NCBI GenBank assembly: GCA_963691705.1
Contig: OY829537.1
Coordinates: 78,761,352-78,825,351, forward strand
DNA: 64,000 nt
Direction: 5' to 3'
From: Viola odorata
Lineage: Eukaryota > Streptophyta > Magnoliopsida > Malpighiales > Violaceae
Shown here in pieces: positions 10,910 to 21,062 of this stretch; within the stretch, counting starts at the first letter, position 1, and each line of letters opens with the position of its first letter. The translations under genes were made by a program, and so were the position numbers. The notes under the pieces were generated by a model. It was not told where the DNA came from and did no database searches. It saw only the letters and a list, made by a program, of their open reading frames with translations.

Positions 10910-12433
10910 GTATTTATCCTTAATCTACATAGTTGTTGTAGGAGTAGTATGGTGATGATCTCCTTTTATGCGATATGATCACTAAATTGTAATGGATATT
11001 TTCCAACCTAATTTGAATGCTTAATCATAAATTGTTTTAGTTGAAAAGTAAAAAAAATGTGATTTAGTGCTTCACAATCCTTTCATGAAATATTTATTTT
11101 ATTTTTGAGGGACATGAAATGTCATTTCTGATATTATTTTCACTGAGGATAAAACTTAAGTTTATCGACTTTTGGTATCCTAAAATATGTAATTATTTTT
11201 ATCCACCTAGTGCATGTATTCTTACATTAATTGGAATTTGAGGCTTGTAAACCCCAAAAGCAGCCCATCTTTTTCCCTTTTTTTTTAAAATGAATTTATC
11301 TACATTAATTTTATTCAATTAGGTTAAGCCCGAACAAAATTACAAAAGTCCATGGCTCGAATAAACATAAACATAAGAGAAGGGCTAAGTCTTAAAAGAG
11401 AGCCTAAAAGTTTGAGCCCTATAATACGATGGCATGTAACTAGAAATTTGAGCCCCTCATTGCGGAGTTTGGTTTAATTGAATTTATTTTACAAATATAT
11501 AAATTAAATTAATTATTAAGAAGTTTAATTTGAATTTTTTTTACGGAGAATTATATTATTAATCATATAAGGGTTTGTTTAAAAATCTTTACAAACTATG
11601 GACTAAATTAAACGCGAGGTTAGGTTTGATTGAAAATATTTTACGAACATTATGATTAAATTAATCATTTACCGGTTTAATTGGAAATCTTTAATGTGTA
11701 TTAAATATTTAATCATATAAAAGTTTGATTCGAAATATTTTACTAAGACATGGACTAAAATAAACGTGAAACTAGGTTTGGTTTAAAATATTTTACAAAC
11801 AGAAGAATTAAATTAATTATTTAGAAATTTAATTGAATTTTTTTTACGAAATAAGAACTAAATTAATTATATAGGGGTTTGATTAAATTTTTTTACGAAT
11901 ATGAGAACTATATTAATTAATATAATAATAATAATAAAAAGGGTTATGACATGTGACCTAACATTGTAGCTAAATAAAATAAAAAAGTTTAGACAGGTAA
12001 CCGTTCTTATCGTTCTTAATTAATTTCTATATATGCATTTAGTTGATTTCCAATTTAAGTGTATTCCACTTCATTTTAATTTTAGATCTGATGAATCTAG
12101 GGTTAATCTGATTTTAGCAACTATCATTCCTTCAGATTAAGACAACTCGTTCTTAGACTATTTACAAGTCAAGAGGATCAAAATAGACAGCTAGTCTTGA
12201 TAACCTAGTGAGAAAGATTAACTTTATTTAAACCCGATGGACAACCGAGGATCCTAAGTCAAGAGTTGTCTTAGTCAACAATCAATCAATTTAATAAACT
12301 CTTTAACCAGCAAGGTGCTAGTTGATTAGGAATCATCTCTAAACGTACATGAGATAATTTTGATACAGGAGGGAAGTAAGGACTCTAAGCGTACGTGAGT
12401 CCTACAACAACTATGTAGATTAAGGATAAATAC
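10910..12433. repeat. 34-bp perfect inverted repeat enclosing about 1.5 kb
   Basis: The 34 bp at 10910-10943 (core TTATCCTTAATCTACATAG) recur inverted at 12400-12433. Weaker similarity continues outward on both sides (ACTCATG and CGATG words). The left arm touches the 5' side of the ubiquitin-like ORF. This may be the TIR pair of a decayed DNA element or an inverted copy of a gene edge. Confidence 0.65.
11470..11930. repeat. degenerate AT-rich tandem repeat, about 60-bp unit
   Basis: Roughly eight diverged units carry the theme TTTGATTGAAAATATTTTACGAA followed by ACTAAATTAATTAT. A longer-period similarity exists between the blocks at about 11598-11650 and 11752-11805 (ATGGACTAAAwTAAACGyGA). 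Non-coding. Confidence 0.6.
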
Positions 12434-13008
12434 TTTTGCATCGATAATTGCTACTCATGAATCATAACTCAATTTAGCTTCTACCGGGATTGTTTCTACT
12501 TTTGGACACACTCTCCGATTTAACTATTTTCTTCATATTTTCATTACTTTTTATTTCTCAGTTTCAAACAAAATCCTCAATTTCACCTAAGTGTTGCGGT
12601 CATTTCAAACAATTTACAAAATCATATTCATTTTTTCATGTGGACATACCTTTTGCTGTTATTTATAATTAATTTTTATGTCTAGTAGAAGTTGTAATTC
12701 TTTATTTATTTTTTATGGAGTCAATGTCCATCACACCTCATATGAAATAAACAACAGCAAAATACTTTTATTCAAATGATACAAACCTTTAATAAAAGGA
12801 AACCTTTGGTAGCCCCCAAACTAACGAAGAGAGGTTAGGATTTTTTATTTCTAAGAGGGAGAGATAAAAAGGCTAGAATTTTTTTATAACAATCCAAATT
12901 TTGTGAAATTATAAATAGTCTCAAAGAAATAATGAAATCTAAAAAATCGTAATACTCACTAAAAGAACATCATAATAATCTTTAATACGTATTTTTTTGA
13001 GATTACTA
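12434..13008. other. AT-rich intergenic, no gene seen
   Basis: No domain-bearing frame on either strand. Confidence 0.4.
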
Positions 13009-13143
13009 GTATTCCCTCTGTCCTGAATTAACTATCACTTTTCTACTGAAAATATAATCTAAATTAACTATCATTTTGAGTTATAATTACGATTTCTGTC
13101 CTTTATCTTAATTTTTTTACCCAACCAATTAATTCGGTATAGT
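13009..13143. mobile_element. Stowaway-like MITE end, interrupted
   Basis: TATTCCCTCTGTCCTGAATT resembles the CTCCCTCCGTCC terminal sequence of Stowaway MITEs. The matching right end is not convincing beyond the LINE insertion (ACGGACAATTGCTAG at 32466-32480), so it is probably truncated. Confidence 0.3.
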
Positions 13144-13160
13144 TTACCTTTATAATCCTT
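13144..13160 (+). repeat. LINE-B target-site duplication, left
   Basis: TTACCTTTATAATCCTT is repeated exactly at 32449-32465. Confidence 0.95.
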
Positions 13161-13340
13161 TTTTTTAATAAGCAGGAGAGATTTTATTATTAAGCCATTA
13201 GGCAAATGGCTGCAGAAGAAAGGGAGAAGAATTTACAAATGCAGCTCATGGCAGCTGTCAACCAGCGCCTAAGCTGCTCAAAACAAAGACAGAGCTAGCT
13301 ACCTACAAAAAGCAAATAACACAGACGATCCCAGCTATCA
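13161..13340 (-). other. LINE-B 3' UTR, poly(A) signal and tail
   Basis: Read on the minus strand, after the ORF2 stop there are about 180 bp ending in GCTTAATAATAAAATCTC and then a short A-run. The AATAAAA lies 20-30 bp before the tail, as expected for a LINE transcript 3' end. Confidence 0.7.
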
Positions 13341-14937
13341 TCAACCCCATCTATACAGCCAATCCGGGGACTGCATCATCTGCTCCACCATGTAAGGGAA
13401 ACTATGGTCCTTACTGATAATCCAACGTTTCCAATGACCAAAAGTAGCAGTGAAGACACGGCGGGGACACGACATCGCTTGACGAAAAATATATGCATTT
13501 CGCTGTAACCACATGGCAGCAGCAAGAAGAGTCTGCCACATCTCCTCAACTGCCTTCGATTGAACAGCCAGAAGAGTCAACCATGAGACCCACACGTCCT
13601 CTATATTCCTAGGACACACCCAGTAGCAGCCTGCCCAGTTAACTAGTTGCTCCCACAACGTCTCTGCAGCACCACAATGCAGAAACATGTGGTGGATGTT
13701 CTCGCCTTGCCCCATGCACAGCGGGCAATGGTTCTCCTCTTGCGGAATTATGTTGCATCGCCATAAGTAGTCTCTAGTAGCAAGGCGACCTTGCATGGAC
13801 AACCACAGAAAGAAGCTAACACGGTGGGGAGTCCGAACCTTCCAACATGACTAGAGAGTAGCATTGACAGCCCCTCCCAAACAAAGAGTCTCAAGACCCT
13901 CTCTCTAGGACCTGATGGTAAACTCCCCCGAGTTCTCCAAGTACCACTTCACCTCGGTCTTGCTACTGGTGTATCTAGGCACAAGTAAGCTATCTTGAAG
14001 GTTGTCCAAAGCATCTACCTCCCAATCAAAGAGACCCCGACGCCAACTCCAATCCCAAGTCCAAGCAGCCCCCTCCTAGTGACCAAATTCCTAAACCAGC
14101 CCCATATGATTACAGGATAAGGAATATAGCCTTGGGTACTTAATTGCCAGCGGCACCCTACAAGCCCAAATGTCCCACCAGAGCCTCACATCCTCACCAC
14201 TCCCTAAATTGATTTTCGTATGGCTTTGCTAGAAGCCAAACGACAACGACGCCCTTCCACATGAGCGCATGATGTCGCTCCAAATAGGAGACATACGCGA
14301 CTCATCCTGCAGCCAGAGGTCTCCCGTAGCTGTAAACTTATATTCCTTCTGGATCAGCTCCACCCACAACTTCTTGTCGCCCTTGAACACCCCCCAAATC
14401 CATTTAAACAGAAATGCAATGTTAGGGGTATGGAGACAACCCAACCCCAAACCACCAGCCTCCTTCAAGCGGGTGACAACCTCCCATCTAACCTTCGAGT
14501 GATCTCCTCCACTCCATAAGAAGCGGCGCATGATACTTTCACAATGTCTGACAATACCTTTTGGCATAAGATAGATAGACATATTATACACGAGTATACT
14601 ATTCAATACTGATTTAATTAGAGTCATTCTTCCGCCCACCGAGAGTAAAGTTCCCTTCCAAGTAGCAAGCCTCTTGTGTAGGGCTTGGAGGAGAAAATCC
14701 CAGCTTGAAATCCTACGCGGGTTCAGCCTTACGAAAGATCCCAAGTATTTAAAGGGGAAACCCTCGTATTTACATCCTGCTCTCCGAGCAACTGTTTCCC
14801 CAGCTTGTCTGTAGACATTAACTCCCACAAGGGTGCTTTTGTGATAATTAACTTTCAGCCCCGAGAAGGCATCGAACCACCTGAGGATCCCCTTAACGCA
14901 TTGGACTTCCTGTTCATCATTGTTCACAAACACTAGA
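13341..14937 (-). pseudogene. LINE-B ORF2, 3' part (RT thumb, zf-RVT)
   Basis: Continues the RT directly after E1: TLVFVNNDEQEVQCV, then LRWFDAFSGLKVNYHKS, FKYLGSFVRLNPRR, LLSVGGRMTLIKSVLNS, RRFLWSGGDHSKV and GGLGLGCLHTPNIAFLFKW. The zinc-binding zf-RVT region CPLCMGQGENIHHMFLHC follows near 13700, and the frame ends YRWG-stop at 13341. The 13803-14228 stretch is frameshifted. Together with 28745-30782 it forms one ORF2 interrupted by E1. Confidence 0.9.
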
Positions 14938-14942
14938 GTATC
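14938..14942 (+). repeat. E1 target-site duplication, left (GTATC)
   Basis: GTATC directly abuts the LTR TG at 14943 and recurs at 28740-28744 after the right LTR. Confidence 0.95.
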
Positions 14943-15027
14943 TGATAAGATTCGGCCTTCGAGACGATCAGGACGATGCCTTATGTTAGTCGGAGGCGCT
15001 GTAGATGGCGTCGGATCCACCTGCAAA

Positions 15028-15051
15028 GCGCCAGAGGGGGGACTTCGGCGT
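15028..15051 (-). promoter_or_regulatory. conserved stem-loop in E1 LTR
   Basis: GCGCC...GGCGT arms around a G-rich loop. The same position in the right LTR and in E2-type LTRs (39601-39623, 56749-56771) also folds, with partly different bases. Confidence 0.45.
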
Positions 15052-15148
15052 AGACACTCCGATGCTTAAGTTAGTAAGCGGTTCAAAAATAGCAGAGGGT
15101 CTGGTAGGTAGTTTTTTCGGCTTACTTGATGTTTTAAAATGAGAGAGT

Positions 15149-15156
15149 ATTTATAG
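15149..15156 (-). promoter_or_regulatory. E1 LTR TATA box
   Basis: Minus-strand CTATAAAT, about 57 bp downstream (in sense) of the nearest TGACGTCA. The same box lies at about 28399-28406 in the right (5') LTR, which would drive the genomic RNA. Confidence 0.7.
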
Positions 15157-15212
15157 GCCGCTGGGGGCGATGTCTGGGGAAAAGGCGATTCCAGGTGAGA
15201 TAACGCTCTGGA

Positions 15213-15269
15213 TGACGTCATGGGCGATACCTGGGGATGACGTCATGGGCGATACCTGAGGTGACGTCA
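15213..15269 (-). promoter_or_regulatory. three tandem TGACGTCA (bZIP/as-1/CRE-like) sites
   Basis: Palindromic TGACGTCA at 15213-15220, 15238-15245 and 15262-15269, inside roughly 25-bp repeats (TGACGTCATGGGCGATACCT). The right LTR keeps all three at 28464-28471, 28489-28496 and 28513-28520. TGACG-type sites bind plant bZIP (TGA) factors, and they lie upstream of the TATA box in sense, as an enhancer would. Binding is inferred. Confidence 0.65.
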
Positions 15270-15989
15270 TGGGCGATGCCTCTGAGGAGGGTGCCGGGGG
15301 CGATACCCATGATGATGTCGGGGGCGATAACTCCATGGGTCCCCTGGGATGGGATGATGCCATGCGTCCAGAGACGCGTGAGTCCCCCCCCCCCCCGCTG
15401 ATGTTGACCATCCCAGAAAACTCCTCACGGTCTAGTAGCGATAGCTTAAATGTCCGATAGGCTTATAGGATTCCGCCCTCGGCAGGGGTCATAATTACAG
15501 CAATGTCCTTGGGATTGTCTTGATTGTTATCATAAGCCCAACTGAAAACGAGCCTGAGTGTTTACCAAGGGTTGTTATTCCCTGTCCATGTTTGGTATCT
15601 TAGGTGAGGGTCCTTTCCTCCTTATGGCGATATATTTGCGGAATCTCCGAGCTTCTTTGTCTCTTTCGATACGACAAAGAACAATTGAACGTTAGGCAGC
15701 GCCTAGGTCGGGAGCTTTCCTCCTAGCAAGCGGGTTTCGGTCTTCGTGCTTGTCCAAAGACCCGTCCTCATGGGGTGCCAAGAAATTAGCGAGAGACGCC
15801 GCTAACTCGTCCAGAACCATTAGGATGTCATTTTCGCCTAGCGGTATTAACAGGTCTGGGCCATCAGTAGTGCTTAGAAGGTTGCAAACTCGTCCGTGCC
15901 GTAGGAGAGTTATTGACGCTGACGGACTACTGTTGACGTTGCTGCGGAAGGGATTTTGAGAACATGCGGGTTCTTTCTTTCCTTTCTGC

Positions 15990-16215
15990 TCATGGAGTCA
16001 GCGATATTGACGCGGTTTTATGCCATCAGCTGCCTACGATTTGTGAGACTTTACACCACCAGATACCCACGATACCGGCGAGGCTTTACACTGCCAGGAG
16101 CTACCTGCGATATCGATGCGGCCTTACACTGTGGATACCTACAATCGTACGACTTTTACGTCATGGCTACCCGTAATATCGCGCTCCTTCGCGTTTTCCA
16201 GGATTCTAGCTCGTA
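15990..16215. repeat. degenerate tandem repeat, about 34-bp unit
   Basis: About six units on the theme GCGGTTTTAYGCCATAGCTACCTGCAATATT. A closely related array lies in E2 at about 62376-62560, linking the two elements. Confidence 0.7.
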
Positions 16216-16354
16216 CTCCTCTCGAGTACCTGTATCATTAGCAGCATACAGACATCGATCCTCGTTCCTACCTCAGGTCCATCGGTCTTTGATGGTAACA
16301 GGGCGGCTCGTCTTTTGAGGACCTCCTCTTTCCAAAGGCCCATTTCTCTGAGCC

Positions 16355-16361
16355 TATAAAT
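16355..16361 (+). promoter_or_regulatory. TATA box of antisense unit 1
   Basis: TATAAAT, 56 bp before the ATG at 16417, followed by a C/T-rich leader. Confidence 0.6.
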
Positions 16362-16416
16362 CTGAGAGCTTTCTTCACTCAAGTTCATCTCATCTTTTTC
16401 TTTCACAATCTACATC

Positions 16417-16794
16417 ATGGATCATTTGACCAAAAATTTCCTCCTTTCCAAGGGCCATACTCTTAAGAACCTCAATGATGGTGACGTCGGGTTCCTAGAG
16501 AACATGCTGATCAAGACCTCCAAGGACATCTTGGAGTTACAAGGGATGCTGACCCCACTCCATTCCAGGCTGGGAGCTACATCTCTGGAGGATTTCAGTC
16601 CTTTAGAGAGCGTGTTGAAGCTGGCCACCTCCATCGCTCGGATTCAAGTGGTGATCGCCATGCTGCAGCAGCGCAAGGACATGCTGGGGTGCTGCTTGAA
16701 GGGGATGAGGGTGACCTCTGCTGACCTTACTCTAGTCATGGACTCCCTGAGAGACATTCCCGACATACCCGAGGATGCTGGTTCTGACGCCTAA
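16417..16794 (+). CDS. E1 antisense unit 1: 125-aa helical protein, unknown
   Basis: An intact frame on the strand opposite E1 gag-pol. It has a TATA box at 16355, a short C/T-rich leader, an ATG in good context (ATCATGGAT) and an AATAAATAAAC poly(A)-like signal near 16880. The protein is leucine-rich and looks all-helical (for example MLTPLHSRLGATSLEDF, IARIQVVIAMLQQRKDM). It has an acidic end (DIPDIPEDAGSDA) and no membrane segment or zinc motif. I do not recognise the family. Tat/Ogre/Retand elements are known to carry extra open frames, often antisense, between integrase and 3' LTR, and this one sits in that place. It has stayed open while the neighbouring gag-pol has not. Confidence 0.6.
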   Translation: MDHLTKNFLLSKGHTLKNLNDGDVGFLENMLIKTSKDILELQGMLTPLHSRLGATSLEDFSPLESVLKLATSIARIQVVIAMLQQRKDMLGCCLKGMRVTSADLTLVMDSLRDIPDIPEDAGSDA

Positions 16795-17208
16795 AGGCGG
16801 TGGCTCCCTTTGAGCCTTTTTTCTCTTTCCCTTTTTATTTATTTATTTACGCAGCTGTACTTTCCGGCCGTTAGGCCATAATAAATAAACTATTTTTATT
16901 ATGCCCTTTGTAACTGTTCCTCTTCTTCAATGTGCCCTTTGTCCTTTTCTGATTGGAGGCATCCTCAGCCCAACTAAAAACGAGTCAGTCATTGGACGAC
17001 CTTTTCACGACGGTTTCCTCGCTAACTGTTCTGCATTAATTTTGCGCCGCTGTTTTAGTGTCAATTGATTGGGTAAAGTTTCAGTTTCCTTGATCTGTGG
17101 AGATTTCAACAGGCGTGACTGCCAATCTAGATTCGCACTCCAGGTTGTACTCGTGTCAGTTCTCAAGAGTTGCGCTGGATGATCAAAAAACTTCTCCCCC
17201 TTTTTTGG

Positions 17209-17217
17209 CTATTTAAT
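17209..17217 (+). promoter_or_regulatory. TATA-like box of antisense unit 2
   Basis: CTATTTAAT, 70 bp before the ATG at 17287, followed by a pyrimidine-rich leader. Confidence 0.4.
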
Positions 17218-17286
17218 GGGATCCCACTCCATTTTTCCATTTATCTTCTTGCTTATTTTTCCTCTTGACAGGTTGCCTGTGAGCTC

Positions 17287-17709
17287 ATGGCCGATTCTTA
17301 TTTTTTGGATACTGCTGCGCGGGATTCTCCGCCAACTCCTCCGACTTCGCCAGATTCAGACAATCCTCCTCCGTCGCCTCCATGGAGGCCGTTCGTCCAC
17401 CGATGGGGTCGCAAGAGGTTGAGGAAAAATGCCTTGAAGGTGTCTGAAATGCTTTCCAATTCTTCCGCCCCTTCTGTTCGAAAGGGGGATGAACCATCTC
17501 TTCTTCCTCACGATTCGCCAAAAATGACTCTCCCTGCCAGCGTGGGCATGGAAGCGGTGACATCATCCATCGAGGAGGACTCCAGCCGATCAATGATACG
17601 CATAGGAAAGAGGGTTGATGAGCCTTTTCCTCCCGAAAGCAGGGAGCTATTATTCTCAGATGATGATGTAGTTTATTGTTATGGTATCTCTTGGTCTGAG
17701 GCTGATTAG
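17287..17709 (+). CDS. E1 antisense unit 2: 140-aa Pro-rich/basic/acidic protein, unknown
   Basis: Intact frame with ATG in strong context (CTCATGGCC). The N-terminus is Pro/Ser/Asp-rich (residues 12-35). A basic patch follows (HRWGRKRLRKNALK, about residues 38-51) that resembles a nuclear-localisation or nucleic-acid-binding segment. The middle is Ser-rich and the C-terminus is acidic (FSDDDVVYCYGISWSEAD). An AATGAATAAG poly(A)-like signal lies near 17755. No domain is recognised. The basic-then-acidic layout would suit a nuclear regulatory protein, but that is inference. It lies between units 1 and 3, all in the same direction, each apparently with its own promoter. Confidence 0.55.
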   Translation: MADSYFLDTAARDSPPTPPTSPDSDNPPPSPPWRPFVHRWGRKRLRKNALKVSEMLSNSSAPSVRKGDEPSLLPHDSPKMTLPASVGMEAVTSSIEEDSSRSMIRIGKRVDEPFPPESRELLFSDDDVVYCYGISWSEAD

Positions 17710-17982
17710 TTTAGCGGGTCTTGCCTCTTTGTAGATGCCGTATGGCTTTTCAAAAATGAATAAGATAACGCTTCATTTTCCTTTTGTCCTCCTATCGCCT
17801 TCCCGCGTCATTTCTTTAAACATCAAGGGTTGTCGCGGAGGGATATCTATTGCTGGGTGCAACCGTCTTTTGGTTTTTTGTCAGTAACTGTCTTCTCCCA
17901 AAGACATAAATGACTGTCACGCGTCGCTTTCTTCTCCGCACGTGTTTCACTTTTACAGGCTGTCTCTTCTTCAAGTTTGACC

Positions 17983-17990
17983 TTTATAAG
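17983..17990 (+). promoter_or_regulatory. TATA-like box of antisense unit 3
   Basis: TTTATAAG about 190 bp before the ATG at 18182; the leader is C/T-rich. Confidence 0.4.
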
Positions 17991-18181
17991 GGAACCGCTA
18001 TTCTCTTTTATTACTTTTGCCAATATTTTGAAATTTTTCACACTTTCTCTTTCTCCTGTGCTTCTTTCTGCTCAAGAGAAGTTTCTGCAACTGCTCGCCG
18101 GCGCTGACGGCCTGTTTACTGGCTTTTTCGTTCCAGGTATTCTGTTCCTCTCTCGTCGTAGTTTTATTTTTCCGGTCCCTT

Positions 18182-20394
18182 ATGTCTCATATTAAAGCCT
18201 CTACGAGTGTCGAAAATCCCATAGATCTCGAGGCTAGGAGAGCTCGTAGTATTTTTGATTGTACTGAAGTTTTGAGGGCAGAATTAGAGGAGAACGGTAT
18301 CACCTTCCCCTTGGGCTGCCGCCCTTATATCCCTACGAAGGATATTCGACTTCATGATGCCATGTGGGGAACGTTCCGGCTGGTTTATTTCAAGATTTTC
18401 CTCTACGGATTTCATCTCCCAATCCATACTTCTCTGATGAAGCTGCTAAATCATTACGATCTCAATCCCGTACAAGTAACTCCGCCTTCTTGGTGTGGGA
18501 TTTATGCCTTTCTTCGGGCATGCGAGATGAAGCATATTTTCACTCCATCCCTCGATCTGTTCCACACATTTTTCAACTTGAGCTGTCGCGACTGCTTGGT
18601 GGATATCACCCTGAGATGGAATGACGCCATCGTGTAATTTTTCTGGCAGAACTTTCAAGGTTTTGAGGACAACGTGGTCAACTGGAAAAATGGCTTCTTC
18701 ACCCTTCGCCTGCCGTCCCGCTGGTGGCGCGGGGGTTTTAACCGAGAGATTACCAGCGCCGCTTTGAAAAAACCAGAAGTGCTGTCTAGCGTTGACGTGT
18801 CCCATGTTACCGCCCTATTAGAAATAGAAGGGCCTTTCCGCATTCGAGAATTTGCTCGGTTCAGACCCTTGAAAGGGTGTGTCGTTGGTGAGTTTTTCTT
18901 TTGCCATGTTATCACTTTGATTTGCTTGCTGCATTAACATGCTTCGCTAGCAGGTAGCACTGGGGGTCGTTCCTCCGGGGGGAATAACACTCCTCTAAAC
19001 GTGGTGCCGCTTCAGACGTTACCTCCTTCTTCACCGCCTGAAAGTTCCGACCGTCCGACTATTCCGCCGAGGGGAAGGAGAGTTAAGACCGTCCCAACAC
19101 GCAGTGTTTCCACTTGATCTTCTCGCTTTCTTGAGAATTGGTTGCCGCCTCGGGGTAAGGGAGTGACTCCGAGTCGTTCTGCGACTGGAATAGTTGACAG
19201 CAATAACGAGAGTATGGATGCCGGTTCCGAACTACGTCACGCTACCCTTGCCCAACGAGTGAAGCTTAGGGCGAGAAAAAATGATTTCGTGGCGGAGTCA
19301 ACCAAGGACGATAGCGAAGAGATGGCTGTCGAGACGGAGCGTCTCCGAAAGAAAATCCAGAAAGAGAAGACTGGACCACCGATTCCTCCATTGAGGGAAG
19401 TTAAGCAGTTCCTACTGCGGAGGTTGGCACTTCTCATGTCGCGAGTACCTCGCAAGTAGCGGAGGTTGTCAAGGTGTCTTCTGCCATTCCTTCCAAAGCT
19501 AATGAGGTTTCAGCGGCGTTGGATTCACCCTTGCCGCCTGGTGACCCTTGTTCTCCGATCTCTTCCTGTATTCCGGATGTGACCGTGCCAGTTTCGAATC
19601 CAAGTGTTCCTCCTGACCCTTCCCCGAGGAAACCTCAGCCCTTATTCCTTTCTTCAATTTCGGGCATTGGTAATTCCGCAAAAAGTTGTTCTCCTCCCTA
19701 TATCGCCAATCTTTCACCTCAAAGTCCTCAAGGAAATGTCGCATACCAGCTGGATCTGTCATCTTTTGGGACTAATGGGCTTCGCGCTTTAGGGATATCG
19801 GATCCGCTATCGCGAGACGAGCTAGTAGGTTCTATAGTGGGCCAAATGTTCTGTTCTTCGAAGGACAAGGAAGAGTTCCTACGACATCCCCCTGAAGTTC
19901 AGCACTCACGCCTTCTGAACGACATGTTGGCCAGCTTCCGCGAGCTGCACTATTTTCTCGAGGATCAGAGCGACAAAGTTCGGCGCTCTCCCGGTTCGAA
20001 AGAACAACTAGACGCCGCTTTGGCGAAGGTAACAGAGCTGTCAAAGCTTCAAGATCGAACCCGGGTAGAGTTGACTGAGTGTCGCACCGAGCTCGCACGA
20101 GAAAAGTCAAAAGGAAAGGCTAAGATAGAACTGCTGGAGGTGGAATTGGTGGCGGCCGACAAAAGAAACTCTTTCCTCCGCGAAAATATATAGTCCCGTG
20201 ACGCGGATTTGTCCAAGGTACCCTCGAAGATAGCCGGGTGGAAAAACAAGATCCTGGAAGTCTGTATCACCGGATTTACGGATCTTCATCGCCAGGGAAC
20301 TGTTGATCCGTCTAAGTTAGCTGATTACCCCTCCAAGAAGATAAAGGATTTAAGCGAAAGCGAGGGAGATCTTCTTTCTTTCAGAGAGGAGTAG
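18182..20394 (+). pseudogene. E1 antisense unit 3: putative-gypsy-type (PF04195-like) protein with coiled coil, broken
   Basis: Starts MSHIKASTSVENPIDL. The diagnostic region is FLYGFHLPIHTSLMKLLNHYDLNPVQ, then GIYAFLRACEM and, after one in-frame TAA at 18635, WKNGFFTLRL and WWRGGFNREI. This pattern resembles the plant 'putative gypsy type transposon' domain. A GT donor at 18889 and an AG acceptor near 18952 join in phase. After a Ser/Pro-rich linker (TGA near 19116, frameshift near 19390) comes a conserved C-terminal domain (YQLDLSSFGTNGLRALGI, QMFCSSKDKEEFL) and a long coiled coil, with a TAG at 20191. It is homologous to unit 4. Such proteins are known as extra antisense products of Tat-lineage elements; their role is unknown. 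Confidence 0.65.
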
Positions 20395-20888
20395 GGGAAG
20401 GGTGGCTGCGATATCCGTGCCGACCAATGAATGGTCAAGGCTGACCCTTTAGAGGATTTTCCTCTTTATTTGCTTTTTCTGTCTTGTAATAACGCCTTAT
20501 CGCGCAACGATATCTGTACTTTATTTTATATAATAACTGATCTTTATTTCGCTTTCCTGCGTTATCTCGAAAGTCGCCGGCTTGATTAACGCCATTCTGC
20601 ATTATCTCCATTGTTGCAATATCGCTTTTGTCTTATTCCAGAAAATCATTTCTGCTTTTCAGTGCATTTAATGCTCACGATCCCCTTATTAATGTGAGAG
20701 AAAATTCGTGATGGCACAGACACACGTGTCCGTTTTTTATGATGCCACGGGCTAGCGTGCTCTAGAATTTTAGCAAAATCGAAGCGCCGTCGCGCTTCTC
20801 TAGGATTGTACTCATTTCTTGAGTCTGTTCCTTGTGACGCTCTCACGCAACGACTGCAGCATCCGTCGTTTCCTTTGACCACTAGGGT

Positions 20889-20895
20889 TATAAAA
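20889..20895 (+). promoter_or_regulatory. TATA box of antisense unit 4
   Basis: TATAAAA about 170 bp before the ATG at 21063, with a C/T-rich leader. Confidence 0.55.
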
Positions 20896-21062
20896 ACCAA
20901 CACTTATTTCTTTTTCTTACTTTTATCATCCTGCTTTCTTCATACTCTCTCTAGCCGTCTTGTTTTCTTTCCACCATTCAAGGCTCTCGAAGTGCTTTTT
21001 CTCTAAAGGTATTTCCTATTTTCTTCCATCGTCTTCTTCGTCTTTACTTTTTATTTTCTGCC

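Larger units (their letters stand above)
14943..15532 (-). repeat. E1 3' LTR (left)
   Basis: 590 bp, TGATAA...TTATCA. Read in the sense direction (minus), the U3 contains three TGACGTCA sites and then a TATA box; U5 is at the 14943 end. Keeps a C-rich block near 15364-15412 that the right LTR lacks. Confidence 0.95.

Noticed and set aside
15151..15460. Open frames inside the E1 LTR
   Set aside because: They translate LTR repeats (TGACGTCATGGGCGATACC); LTRs are non-coding here.
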